Of a stretch of 55,503 bases of DNA, positions 26,161 through 34,087 are shown piece after piece. Within the stretch, counting starts at the first letter, position 1. Every line of letters begins with the position of its first letter. The position numbers were made by a program, and so were the translations under genes. Origin of the DNA: an uncultured Opitutia bacterium (GTDB taxonomy: Bacteria; Verrucomicrobiota; Verrucomicrobiia; Opitutales; UBA953). The stretch lies in assembly GCA_903889525.1 (NCBI GenBank), contig CAISXT010000049.1, positions 1 through 55,503 of the forward strand, in the 5' to 3' direction. The notes beneath the pieces were generated by a model. It saw only the letters and a program-made list of their open reading frames with translations. It was not told the DNA's origin and ran no database searches.

Positions 26161-27120
26161 TCAGAAATTTAACTGGCCTTTGACTCCGCCGAAGAAGTGG
26201 ACGGCTTCTTGAGTCTCGAAATCTTTCGTGCGCATCGCGATAAAATAGGTGGTGGAAAATTTATGGAACTGGAAGGTCGTGCCCAGGGCGAGTTGCATCA
26301 CGATGGGTCGGCGGGTGACCGCTCGCGATTCGCGGAAGTTGGTCCCGTCGGTCGCGTAGTTACGGGCGACCACTTCGAGTTGGGAATCGGCAAAAGCCCA
26401 GTAGGCGAAATTAGGTCGATTATCCGGACTGCTGAGAGCGGTGATCGGGTCATAGCCGGTAGACTGGCGGATGTAGGAATGGCCCCATGACTTATCGAGA
26501 TTAAGGCCCCAGCGCAATTGGGCGCCGACCAGTACCTCGGTTCGCATGGTGCCTAACTCCACCATCATGCGGGCAATGAGGTCACGATAACCTCGGCCGG
26601 TGGAATCTAAGTCGAACCGTCGACGGAACTCCGCGTCAAAATTGATGAGGGGTTCATCTGGCAGCTGGGTGCCCCAGCCAGCTGCCGCTTGCGTATTGAT
26701 GAGCGTATGGAATTTATCTTGAACAGTTTCAGAGCCAGAGGAAGGGCCGATTACCCCGAGTTTGGCTTCAACGGCGAACATGCAGTCCTTGCGTCCGCCG
26801 CGATCCAAGATTCGCCCATAACCCCAACCTAGGTAGAGTGCCCCAGAGTACGGCATGTCTGTCGAAAGTGGGTTCGGGGTGGTGGTATCTGAGGGAGTGT
26901 TAATTTCCTGTGTCAGCGAAAAGAAGTTATGTTCACTGGTGTTGACGGCTAGCTTGAGGCCTTGGGTGTAATAACGGTCTTTATTCTTAGGGCCGAATTT
27001 GTCGTTCTCCTCACTCAGCGAAACCACCCAAGGCGGTGGCGGCACGGCGACAGGCAATGACTCTGCGGCACGGACGACAGCGGTCAGCGAAAGGAAGGCG
27101 ATTAGGCGCAGCATGGGCAT
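26161..27120 (-). CDS. lpxR: LpxR-like lipid A deacylase (outer-membrane beta-barrel)
   Basis: LpxR removes the 3'-acyloxyacyl chain of lipid A in the outer membrane, using calcium. The protein of about 319 residues has a signal peptide and then SEENDKFG...DRYYTQGLKL, matching the catalytic Asn/Asp and the first strands. DMPYSGALYLGWGYG corresponds to the RPYAGxxY motif. GPSSGSETVQDKFHTLI carries the catalytic His in the family pattern (Q...H). Alternating hydrophobic strands and a terminal Phe (GQLNF) fit a barrel inserted by BAM. The start may be 27120 or the ATG at 27114. It leads the leftward operon and faces the mla operon divergently, so two outer-membrane-lipid units share this intergenic region. 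Confidence 0.82.
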   Translation of the reverse strand: MPMLRLIAFLSLTAVVRAAESLPVAVPPPPWVVSLSEENDKFGPKNKDRYYTQGLKLAVNTSEHNFFSLTQEINTPSDTTTPNPLSTDMPYSGALYLGWGYGRILDRGGRKDCMFAVEAKLGVIGPSSGSETVQDKFHTLINTQAAAGWGTQLPDEPLINFDAEFRRRFDLDSTGRGYRDLIARMMVELGTMRTEVLVGAQLRWGLNLDKSWGHSYIRQSTGYDPITALSSPDNRPNFAYWAFADSQLEVVARNYATDGTNFRESRAVTRRPIVMQLALGTTFQFHKFSTTYFIAMRTKDFETQEAVHFFGGVKGQLNF

Positions 27121-27211
27121 CGTCGGAGGGTTAGCAAAGAGGGCTTGTTATGCAGGGACAACGCCTTTCTGACTTGTGAATAACCCCTTGCCCAAGTATT
27201 TGACTGTCAGG

Positions 27212-28306
27212 ATGTCGCAAACTCCCGCCAGCGCACCAATCGTCCAGTCAGAAATGATGACCGACGGCTTGATGCGGGTCGTAATCGGTGGCACCTGGCG
27301 ACTGGATGACCCGCTACCGACCATTGCCGTCAAGGGTGACCGTGTCCGAATTGAGTCCTCTGACCTCACATTCTTCGACTCCTCCCTGCCCGCTTGGATT
27401 TTTGGTAACTTCAAGAATGTCCGTCAGCTGGACCTAGGCTCCTTGCCGCCGCGTCTTCAGTCGCTGGTGCGCATCGCTGAGAAGGCGTCGGTCAATGACC
27501 ATCTGGGTGAAGTCCCGGGAGTTCTCGCCCAGTTTGGCTCATGGGGGATGGAGAGCGCGGGTTCCTGGGGACGGTCCTTTAATCATATTGGCAATACCTT
27601 CATGGGATTCGCCCGCGTCCTCGTCGGTCGAGCCAAGGTCAATTGGATGGATTTCGCGCTGCAACTCCAGACCGCGGGGGTGGATGCCCTTCCGATTGTG
27701 GCCCTACTCGGATTCCTGACGGGTCTTATCATGGCTTACGTGGGACTTATTCAGCTTCGCCAAGTGGGCGCGACGGTTTACGTGGCCAATCTCGTCTCTC
27801 TGGCCATGACTCGAGAAATGGGTGCGTTAATGACCGGCGTCATCGCTTGCGGTCGTACATCCACCGCCTTCGCCTCCCAGCTTGGAAGTATGAATGTCAG
27901 TCAAGAGACCGATGCACTCCGTGCGCTCGGTCTTAATCCCGTGGAATACCTTGCCGTGCCCCGAATTTTGGCGGTGACCCTGATGGTTCCCTTGCTGGCG
28001 ACCTTTGCGACGTTCATTGGCGTCTTTGGCGGCATGATCGTCGCGTGCGCCGGAGACCTCAGTATCGAGCAATATCTGACGCAGGCGGTCCGCGCGATTA
28101 CCTTCAAGAGCTTCCTGGTCGGCTTCATTAAATCCATCGCCTTCGGCTTCATTGCGGCCTGGGCCGGTTGTTACCGTGGTTCGGTAGCCAAGCGCTCGGC
28201 GCTCGGCGTCGGGGAGGCGGCCACTTCCGCCGCCGTGCTGGGCATCACCTTGATCGTGGTGTCGGACGCCATCTTTGCCGTGATCTTCAACTTGTTTGAC
28301 CTATGA
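27212..28306 (+). CDS. mlaE: MlaE-type ABC lipid transporter permease with STAS-like N-terminus
   Basis: This is the membrane permease of an MCE-type (Mla) phospholipid transporter. The 364-residue protein has about 120 N-terminal soluble residues resembling a STAS-like domain (GGTWRLDDPLP, LDLGSLPP), as in long MlaE variants. The MlaE domain follows, with hydrophobic segments from about residue 150 and the signature LVSLAMTREMGALMTGVIACGRTSTAFASQLGSM and then ETDALRALGLNPVEYLAVPR. I chose ATG 27212 (MSQTPAS); a GTG at 27176 would add 12 residues. A TTGTGA/TATTTG pair with 17-bp spacing (27174-27202) lies just upstream as a weak promoter candidate. It overlaps mlaF by ATGA. Confidence 0.9.
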   Translation: MSQTPASAPIVQSEMMTDGLMRVVIGGTWRLDDPLPTIAVKGDRVRIESSDLTFFDSSLPAWIFGNFKNVRQLDLGSLPPRLQSLVRIAEKASVNDHLGEVPGVLAQFGSWGMESAGSWGRSFNHIGNTFMGFARVLVGRAKVNWMDFALQLQTAGVDALPIVALLGFLTGLIMAYVGLIQLRQVGATVYVANLVSLAMTREMGALMTGVIACGRTSTAFASQLGSMNVSQETDALRALGLNPVEYLAVPRILAVTLMVPLLATFATFIGVFGGMIVACAGDLSIEQYLTQAVRAITFKSFLVGFIKSIAFGFIAAWAGCYRGSVAKRSALGVGEAATSAAVLGITLIVVSDAIFAVIFNLFDL

Positions 28307-29058
28307 GCGCGGACTTGGCTGACATTCTGACCTGCGATGGTCTAGCCATCGGCCATGGCAGTAAGGTGATCATGGAGCGACTCACTTTTGGTCTGGCTCC
28401 TGGAAAGATCTTGGCGGTCGTCGGTCCCAGCGGTTGTGGTAAGAGCACGCTCATGCGCGCCCTGGGCGGGTTAGACGAGCCGCTGGCTGGCACGTCCACC
28501 CTCTTTGGGATTAATCTGGTGACGGCTTCGTCGAAAGATCGGGCTGCCGTCCTGCGTCGCACAGGTTTCCTCTTTCAGGGTTCCGCCCTGTTCTCCTCTC
28601 TCACCCTGCGGGAGAATGTCGAAATGCCCATGCGCGAGTTTTTGAAAGCCCCCCAGCGCGAGATTAGGCAGCTGGCGGAATATAAATTAGCGTTGGTGGG
28701 GCTGGCAGATGCCATGGATAAGCTCCCCTCCGAAATCAGCGGTGGTATGGCCAAGCGTGCCGGTATCGCCCGGGCGATCGCCTTAGACCCCGAGGTCATC
28801 TTCCTCGACGAACCGAATGCCGGGCTCGACCCTTTGAGCTCTGGACGCCTCGACGAGCTTATTCTCCGTATTCGTGAATCCTTCGGGACCACGGTTGTTT
28901 TAGTCAGCCACGAGGTGTCCAGTATCCTGCGGATTGCCGACTTATGCGTCTATCTGGACCCCGATGCCGGCACGATGGGTGCCTATGCGGCGCCTAAAAC
29001 ATTTCTTCAGGCTGGCAATCACGCCAAAGCCCACGCCTTCTTTAAGCAGACCGTTTAG
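28303..29058 (+). CDS. mlaF: MlaF-type ABC transporter ATPase
   Basis: The 251-residue ATPase powers the Mla lipid transporter. It shows Walker A GPSGCGKST, the Q-loop region GFLFQGSALFSSLT, the MlaF-type signature ISGGMAKRAGIARA (GGM instead of the usual GGQ), Walker B VIFLDEPNAGLDP and the switch VLVSHE. The GSALFSSLTLRENV block is characteristic of MlaF/Ttg2A. It overlaps mlaE by 4 bp and is followed after 7 bp by mlaD. Membership in the MCE system is clear from context. Confidence 0.93.
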   Translation: MSADLADILTCDGLAIGHGSKVIMERLTFGLAPGKILAVVGPSGCGKSTLMRALGGLDEPLAGTSTLFGINLVTASSKDRAAVLRRTGFLFQGSALFSSLTLRENVEMPMREFLKAPQREIRQLAEYKLALVGLADAMDKLPSEISGGMAKRAGIARAIALDPEVIFLDEPNAGLDPLSSGRLDELILRIRESFGTTVVLVSHEVSSILRIADLCVYLDPDAGTMGAYAAPKTFLQAGNHAKAHAFFKQTV

Positions 29059-29065
29059 ACTGACC

Positions 29066-30097
29066 ATGCGCAGATCTGCCAATATGACCCTCATCGGTGC
29101 TTTCGTCGCCGGCGGCATCCTGCTGATTATTGCCGCCGTCGTGCTGCTTGGCGCAGGTTCGTTTACGGGCGCTAAGCCTACCGCTATCGCCTATTTCGAC
29201 GATTCTGTCAGCGGCCTGGATATTGGTGCTCCCGTGAAGTTCCGGGGAGTGAGTATCGGTAAGGTCTCCCAAGTCCTCCTTCGAACGGCCAACCAGGCGG
29301 CGGGCGATTACTCCGTACCCGTGGTGCTGGAGTTCGCCCCTGACCTTCTGACGCGTCGCGGCCTTGATGAGGCCTTGCTTCAGAAGCAAGGCCTGCGCGG
29401 TTCAGTCGAACGCGGCCTGCGCGCCAAGCTTCAACAGCAGTCAGTCATCACGGGCGTCTTATACGTCGAGCTCGATTACTTCCCCGACACCGCCTTTAAA
29501 CTGCATGAAGTAAAAGGCGAGATGGCGGAGATCCCCACGCAGCCGTCCAATCTCGGCACGCTGACCCGGGCGGTCGCGCAGACCCTCGACCAGTTGAGTC
29601 GCATCGACTTTGTCGCCATCACGAAGAAGGTGGACTCGATTTTGGGTCGAATCGATAAGGGCGCATCCGAAATCGAGTTCGGTAAGATTAACACCAATCT
29701 CGTCCAGGCTTCCGCTAATATCACCAAAATCACCGGGGACCCAGCGATTGCAAAGGCGGTGGTCGATTTCTCGACGGCCATGCAAGGGATTGACGGTCTC
29801 GTGAAGCGGCTCAGTGGCAAGGTCGATCCCGTCGCCCAAGACATCCAAGGGATGGCCGCCGCGGGGCGCAAGGCGCTCGAACGTCTCAACGAAACGTCGG
29901 AAAACTTACGCACGCTCACTAAGCCCGGCTCTCCGGCTCGTCGTGACCTGGACCAGGCACTTGCGGATGTCTCCGAGGCCGCTCAGGCCATTCGCTCACT
30001 GGCTGATTTTATAGAACGTAATCCTGAAACCATCATTCAGGGTCGAAGTAAAAATCAGACCCGGGAAGCTAAGCCGAAGGAGGAGTCCGCTAAATGA
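29066..30097 (+). CDS. mlaD: MlaD/MCE-domain substrate-binding protein
   Basis: A 343-residue inner-membrane-anchored MCE protein. One transmembrane helix lies at residues 7-30, followed by the MCE domain (AIAYFDDSVSGLDIGAPVKFRGVSIGKV, about 37-64) and a long C-terminal region of amphipathic helices (about residues 160-320), as in PqiB/YebT and long MlaD proteins that span periplasm. The last 20 residues are charged and polar. The start at 29066 (MRRSANMTL) places the helix correctly; an open frame back to 28934 overlaps mlaF. It overlaps the following lipoprotein gene by ATGA. The length, nearly twice E. coli MlaD (183), suggests a tube or bridge toward the outer membrane. Confidence 0.9.
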   Translation: MRRSANMTLIGAFVAGGILLIIAAVVLLGAGSFTGAKPTAIAYFDDSVSGLDIGAPVKFRGVSIGKVSQVLLRTANQAAGDYSVPVVLEFAPDLLTRRGLDEALLQKQGLRGSVERGLRAKLQQQSVITGVLYVELDYFPDTAFKLHEVKGEMAEIPTQPSNLGTLTRAVAQTLDQLSRIDFVAITKKVDSILGRIDKGASEIEFGKINTNLVQASANITKITGDPAIAKAVVDFSTAMQGIDGLVKRLSGKVDPVAQDIQGMAAAGRKALERLNETSENLRTLTKPGSPARRDLDQALADVSEAAQAIRSLADFIERNPETIIQGRSKNQTREAKPKEESAK

Positions 30098-30672
30098 GAA
30101 AGCTTATCTTAGCTGGATTGCTGGCCACGTTTCTTACGGGCTGCATTATTTTCGACAAGAAGAGCGAAGCGGTCACGTTCCACCAGTTGAGTGCGCCGCA
30201 GGGGTCGCCGACGCGCGTGGGACCAGCAATTTTTGTCCCACGGGCAATGATTCCATCGGCGCTGCGCCGCGCCAACGTAGTGATGCTTGATGAAGCCGGC
30301 TGGGTGCGCGTGGAGGATGCGCACCGGTGGATTAATCCGCTCGACCGAGCCGTCGCCGAAACCGTCGCTCATCATCTTACTCAATTGACCGGCCTTCCTT
30401 CGGCCATGCAGGCCCCAGCTGAATCCCATCTAACGCTGTTACTGGATGTTAACCATATGAGCATCACGGCAGGCAAGCAGGCGGTCTTGGAACTCCGTTT
30501 CCGCCTCGAAGCCGCGGATGGCACCCTGATGCTCGAGAAGACCCTCATTCGTAGCGCGCTTATGAGCGAGACTAGCCCCGAGCAATATGTTCGGACCCAA
30601 TCGGCCAATCTTGCTGATGCCTGTGTGAGTTTCGTCCAGGCGCTGCCCCCTGACCTTAAACTGACCCGATGA
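30094..30672 (+). CDS. PqiC-like ABC transport auxiliary lipoprotein
   Basis: A 192-residue lipoprotein: signal peptide MRKLILAGLLATFLTGC with the lipobox LTGC and Cys17 as the lipidated residue. The mature part resembles the PqiC/YmbA (DUF330) auxiliary lipoproteins of MCE transporters: FHQL near the start, VGPAIFVPRAMIPSALRRANVVM, and RVEDAHRWINPLDRAVAETVAHHL, as in the conserved WxxPL...l...L pattern. It probably docks the MCE protein at the outer membrane. It overlaps mlaD and the following DUF5069 gene, each by ATGA. Confidence 0.8.
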   Translation: MRKLILAGLLATFLTGCIIFDKKSEAVTFHQLSAPQGSPTRVGPAIFVPRAMIPSALRRANVVMLDEAGWVRVEDAHRWINPLDRAVAETVAHHLTQLTGLPSAMQAPAESHLTLLLDVNHMSITAGKQAVLELRFRLEAADGTLMLEKTLIRSALMSETSPEQYVRTQSANLADACVSFVQALPPDLKLTR

Positions 30673-31142
30673 CCTCCCCTTCCGACCCCAAACCTAATGG
30701 CTTCTCAGAAGTCACGGGAGAAATCTGCTACGATTTGCCTTCGGCCTACGTCCCTCACCCCGCCACGGGCTTGTTGCACCTGCCTCGCTTCCTGGCTAAG
30801 ATTCGGAAGCATTTGAAGGGCGAGTTGCCCAAATCCTATCAGCGTAATTTCACCAAAGGCTTCGATCGGTTCCTCTGCCTACATCTCGGCGTTAATCCCG
30901 AGCAAGTCGTCGAGTGTGTCCGTACTGCCACGGATGACCGGGATCTCGATGCCCGCCTGCTGGCTATTTTTCCTCCCGACCTCCGGGTCCATGTCTGGAA
31001 TCGCGAACTTGTCCAAAAGGGCATGAGCGAAATGGGCCGCGGGGTCCTCAATGAAGCCAAGCACAAGATGGGCGCCGACGCGCGCACGGATGTAATTTCC
31101 TTCGCCGACATGATCGATTTCGATGAGGGCCGCCTTCTGTGA
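30669..31142 (+). CDS. DUF5069-family protein
   Basis: A 157-residue soluble protein that looks like DUF5069: GLLHLPRFLAKIRKHLKGELPKSY near residue 37, then GFDRFLCLHLGV and an acidic C-terminus (DMIDFDEG). The family has no known function to my knowledge and is seen in Verrucomicrobia, Planctomycetes and cyanobacteria. No signal peptide or membrane segment is visible. The gene is embedded by ATGA overlap between the mla lipoprotein gene and a SpoU-like gene, so its expression is coupled to both. No mechanistic link to lipid transport can be read from the sequence. Confidence 0.75.
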   Translation: MTSPSDPKPNGFSEVTGEICYDLPSAYVPHPATGLLHLPRFLAKIRKHLKGELPKSYQRNFTKGFDRFLCLHLGVNPEQVVECVRTATDDRDLDARLLAIFPPDLRVHVWNRELVQKGMSEMGRGVLNEAKHKMGADARTDVISFADMIDFDEGRLL

Positions 31143-31966
31143 ACACTCCTGACCCCCATCCTAATCGCCTCGTCATCCGAGGCATCAACGCCGTGCTGGC
31201 CTGCCTCCGGCACCATCCGAAGGCCCTGCGTGAAGTCGTCGCCACGGCGGCCTTTGCGCCTAATCTAGTAGCGCATGATGCGGCTTTCGCCGAGCTGGGC
31301 GTCCAGACGCGCATCGTCGGGCCCATCGAGCTAGCCAATACCGCGGAAGGCCCTTGCGAAGATGTCTGTGCCCTGACCATGCGCCCGGATTTCGGCCTAG
31401 CCCGCGTCTCAGATTTCTCGGAATGGCGTGAATCGAGCGAGAGTATCGTTATTGCGGACGGCATTCAGGATCCCGCGGCCCTGGCCTCCATTGCCCGGTC
31501 GATGGCCGCCTTTGGCTTGAAGCGACTGCTGCTCTCCGGTGGTACGGAGAAAATTGCCTTTCATCCGGAAGCGTGGAATCTTTCCCGAGGTGCGATGGAG
31601 CAGTTACGACTCATGCGGGCGGCGGCCCTGGGTGGCTTGCTGAAGCTCGTCGAAGACCGTTGCTGCGTGGTGGCCCTCTCTCCTGATATCGGTCGAAAGA
31701 TTGATCTTGGCACCCCGGTGCGCGTGCCTGGCCGGCATCTGGCCTTGTTGATTCCAGGCGGTAAACTTGACCCTGACATTCAACCCCGAGTTGAACATTG
31801 CTATCGCTTCCCAGGCCAAATGAGCGAGACGCCCCTTACCCTTTCGGAAGTCGCCCCGATGGCGGTCGCTTGGTTTGCCTCGACGCCCATGCCCCGTACG
31901 GATGGCTTCCTGGCCCGTAAAAGGGCTCGCCATGTGAAGGGTAAGGATTCCAATTCCCCCAGTTAA
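31139..31966 (+). CDS. SpoU/TrmH-like RNA methyltransferase homologue, degenerate motifs
   Basis: A 275-residue protein with TrmH-like architecture. The N-terminal substrate-binding part has IRGINAVLACLRHHP. The SPOUT domain contains IVIADGIQDPAALASIARSMAAFG, corresponding to motif 1 (usually DPxNxGxxxR), and KLLL/LSGGTEKIAFHPEAW...RGAMEQL. The conserved motif 1 Asn and Gly are replaced by Ala/Ser, although Arg is kept, and motif 3 (E-S-L-N) appears as ETPLTLSE. It may be a methyltransferase with altered specificity or an inactive RNA-binding relative. The start is GTG, overlapping the DUF5069 stop as GTGA. Confidence 0.65.
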   Translation: MNTPDPHPNRLVIRGINAVLACLRHHPKALREVVATAAFAPNLVAHDAAFAELGVQTRIVGPIELANTAEGPCEDVCALTMRPDFGLARVSDFSEWRESSESIVIADGIQDPAALASIARSMAAFGLKRLLLSGGTEKIAFHPEAWNLSRGAMEQLRLMRAAALGGLLKLVEDRCCVVALSPDIGRKIDLGTPVRVPGRHLALLIPGGKLDPDIQPRVEHCYRFPGQMSETPLTLSEVAPMAVAWFASTPMPRTDGFLARKRARHVKGKDSNSPS

Positions 31967-31972
31967 TTCCAC

Positions 31973-32818
31973 ATGTCCCAGCCCCAGCCCGGCCCAGGCG
32001 AGAACGTCATCTCGCTCCAGAATATCAGCCGTAATTTCTTTACGGCTCTCCAGCGTCAACATGACATGCTGGCCTTCAGTATTGCTGGCTTACATACCGC
32101 TGATCCGAAGGCCTACGACCACTTCTCCACGCTCACCCGGGTGATGCCCGTGCCGCAGGCTCACTTGCCAGCGGATCAGATGCTGGCGTATGCGCGCGGC
32201 TTGATGCTGCGCACGACCATCAACGATCTGCTCACGCTGTCGGCTGAATGTATGGTGCAATGCCACTTGCTTTGCCTCTTCATTCGGGAGCAGGGTCATC
32301 AGCGCGAACGCAACCCGATCATCGAAAAGAATATCGGCGACAAGCAGCAGGCCTTCATCCGGATGACGCTGCAGGATCGGTTCACCGAGCTGGAGGAATC
32401 CTTTGGCATTGTCTGTGAACTCGAGGACGGTGTTTTCAGCCTCGCGGCCGCCCTTCGCGTCATCGCTCGCGGCGGCCTCGTGACGAACGATGATATCACC
32501 CCAGACGGTGCCCTGACTCTGGAATTCAAAGCCATGAAGGACTTCGAACTCTCGGCTGAAGAGCTTGCGGCGGCAGCGGCTCAAACTGGTCCGGGCGAGG
32601 CGGTCGAAGGCGTCATCAAGAACGAAGCTTTGGGTGACACTAAGCCTAAGACGGTTGCCAGACTGACTGATACGCAGCGGACCTTCCGTCCCGGTGAAAT
32701 GCTCGATTTGTCTGACAATGAATTACTGGGCCTGAACATCACCGTCGCCAAGTTCGTCGACGGTCTGCTCCGCTCGGTTGATCACTTCGGTCGGGCTCAG
32801 CTCGGTGAAGGGGCCTAA
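31973..32818 (+). CDS. Protein of unknown function, 281 residues
   Basis: I do not recognise this family. The protein is soluble, with no signal peptide or transmembrane segment. Residues 10-130 are predicted helical and rich in Leu, His and Gln, with LQNISRNFFTALQRQHDM and two Cys near MVQCHLLC. A middle domain follows (FTELEESFGIVCELEDG), then an Ala/Glu-rich linker (SAEELAAAAAQTG), and the end is helical with SDNELLGLNITVAKFVDGLL. The ATG is 6 bp after the SpoU-like gene, and the AmpG-like transporter follows within 3 bp, so it belongs to the mla-headed transcription unit. The ORF is trusted because of spacing, codon use and position. Confidence 0.6.
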   Translation: MSQPQPGPGENVISLQNISRNFFTALQRQHDMLAFSIAGLHTADPKAYDHFSTLTRVMPVPQAHLPADQMLAYARGLMLRTTINDLLTLSAECMVQCHLLCLFIREQGHQRERNPIIEKNIGDKQQAFIRMTLQDRFTELEESFGIVCELEDGVFSLAAALRVIARGGLVTNDDITPDGALTLEFKAMKDFELSAEELAAAAAQTGPGEAVEGVIKNEALGDTKPKTVARLTDTQRTFRPGEMLDLSDNELLGLNITVAKFVDGLLRSVDHFGRAQLGEGA

Positions 32819-32821
32819 GTG

Positions 32822-34087
32822 ATGAAAGAGCCCGCGGCACTCCCCCGTCGGGCGTGGCTCTGGGTTTTCGCCGCTTACCTATTTCAATCAATACCAGCGG
32901 CGGTCCGCGATGAGGCCCTGCCGATCGCTTTGAAGAACACGGGCTATGCGGATAAGGATATCACCAAGGTTGTCGCCTACCTGGGGCTGATCTTCGGCTT
33001 CAAGATCCTCCTCGCACCGCTGGTCGCCGCCTACCGCCCCCGCGGCTTCATCCTAGTTACCGAACTGGCGATCTCGGCGCTCCTCGGCGGCCTCGCCCTG
33101 CAAGTGGCGGCGGAACACCCGTCGTCGCCCACAATCATCGCCTGCTTAATTCTCCTGTCCTTTGTGGCCGCTGCACACGACTTCGCGTTAGACGGTTATT
33201 TCGTGTCCGCCCTCGATGACCGCTCGCGCGCCACGCACTCGGCTCTGCTTAACTTCGCCTCCAAACTCGGCATGGTGCTGGCCGGTCCGGGCCTGATTTG
33301 GCTGGCCGGCCGCATCATGGAATACGGACCGCAGTCGGCCGACGCTTGGTCCTGGGCGCTCCTGGCCGCGGCCGTGCTGGCCCTCTTCGCTGTGCTGGCC
33401 AATGCCCTCGGGCTCCGCGCTGAACCTGCCCAAGTCACCGATGATCGCACGGTCAGCGAACGCTTCCAGGACATGTGGTCGGGGCTGGGGGCGCTTTTTC
33501 GCGACCCGCGACTTCTCGCCGTCCTCGGGTTAATCTTGTTCTACCGAGCCAGCGAAATTCATATGGGGAAAATCCTCCCGCTCTTCGCGACCTCGTCCAC
33601 GCCAGGTGGACTCGCCCTCGGCAACGAAACCTACGCGATCATGCGCATCGCCACGGCGGTCTGCGGCCTCGCCCTCGGCGGCGTTATCGGTTCTCAGATT
33701 GTGGCCCGTTTAGGCTTGGGTCGCTCCTTGATTCCGCTCGGTGTCGCCATGCACGTGCCACTGGCGGCCATCGCTTGGTTGGCCTCGACGGGTTCGCATG
33801 ACCTTCGGTTTATTGGTACCGTCTTCTTCATTGAATACTTGGCCTATGGCGCTGGATTATGCGCGTTACTGCTAGCGATGATGAAGCTAGCGTCCGGTCC
33901 AGGCGCGGCTGTCCGCTACGCAGCACTTTCGACCTTCGCACTGCTGGCTAATTATCTCCCCGGGCTTTGGGCGGGTTCCCTTTCCGACAAGCTTGGCTAC
34001 GCCCAATATTTCTTGTTCGCGCTCAGCCTGGCCATCCCCGGCATCCTCTCGGCCTGGGTCGCGAAGCGGCACTTCCCAGAGGCCTAA
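32822..34087 (+). CDS. AmpG-like major facilitator transporter
   Basis: A membrane protein of 421 residues (422 if GTG 32819 is used) with about 12 hydrophobic segments. The pattern of an early soluble cap, LGLIFGFKILLAPLVAAYRPRG between helices 2 and 3, and AAAHDFALDGYFVSALDDRSRA resembles the AmpG/PAT-1 branch of MFS, in which a D-x-x-x-D signature follows helix 4. AmpG carries anhydromuropeptides into the cytoplasm for peptidoglycan recycling; here the substrate is unproven. It ends the mla-headed operon, and its stop abuts the stop of the convergent M16 protease. Confidence 0.72.
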   Translation: MKEPAALPRRAWLWVFAAYLFQSIPAAVRDEALPIALKNTGYADKDITKVVAYLGLIFGFKILLAPLVAAYRPRGFILVTELAISALLGGLALQVAAEHPSSPTIIACLILLSFVAAAHDFALDGYFVSALDDRSRATHSALLNFASKLGMVLAGPGLIWLAGRIMEYGPQSADAWSWALLAAAVLALFAVLANALGLRAEPAQVTDDRTVSERFQDMWSGLGALFRDPRLLAVLGLILFYRASEIHMGKILPLFATSSTPGGLALGNETYAIMRIATAVCGLALGGVIGSQIVARLGLGRSLIPLGVAMHVPLAAIAWLASTGSHDLRFIGTVFFIEYLAYGAGLCALLLAMMKLASGPGAAVRYAALSTFALLANYLPGLWAGSLSDKLGYAQYFLFALSLAIPGILSAWVAKRHFPEA

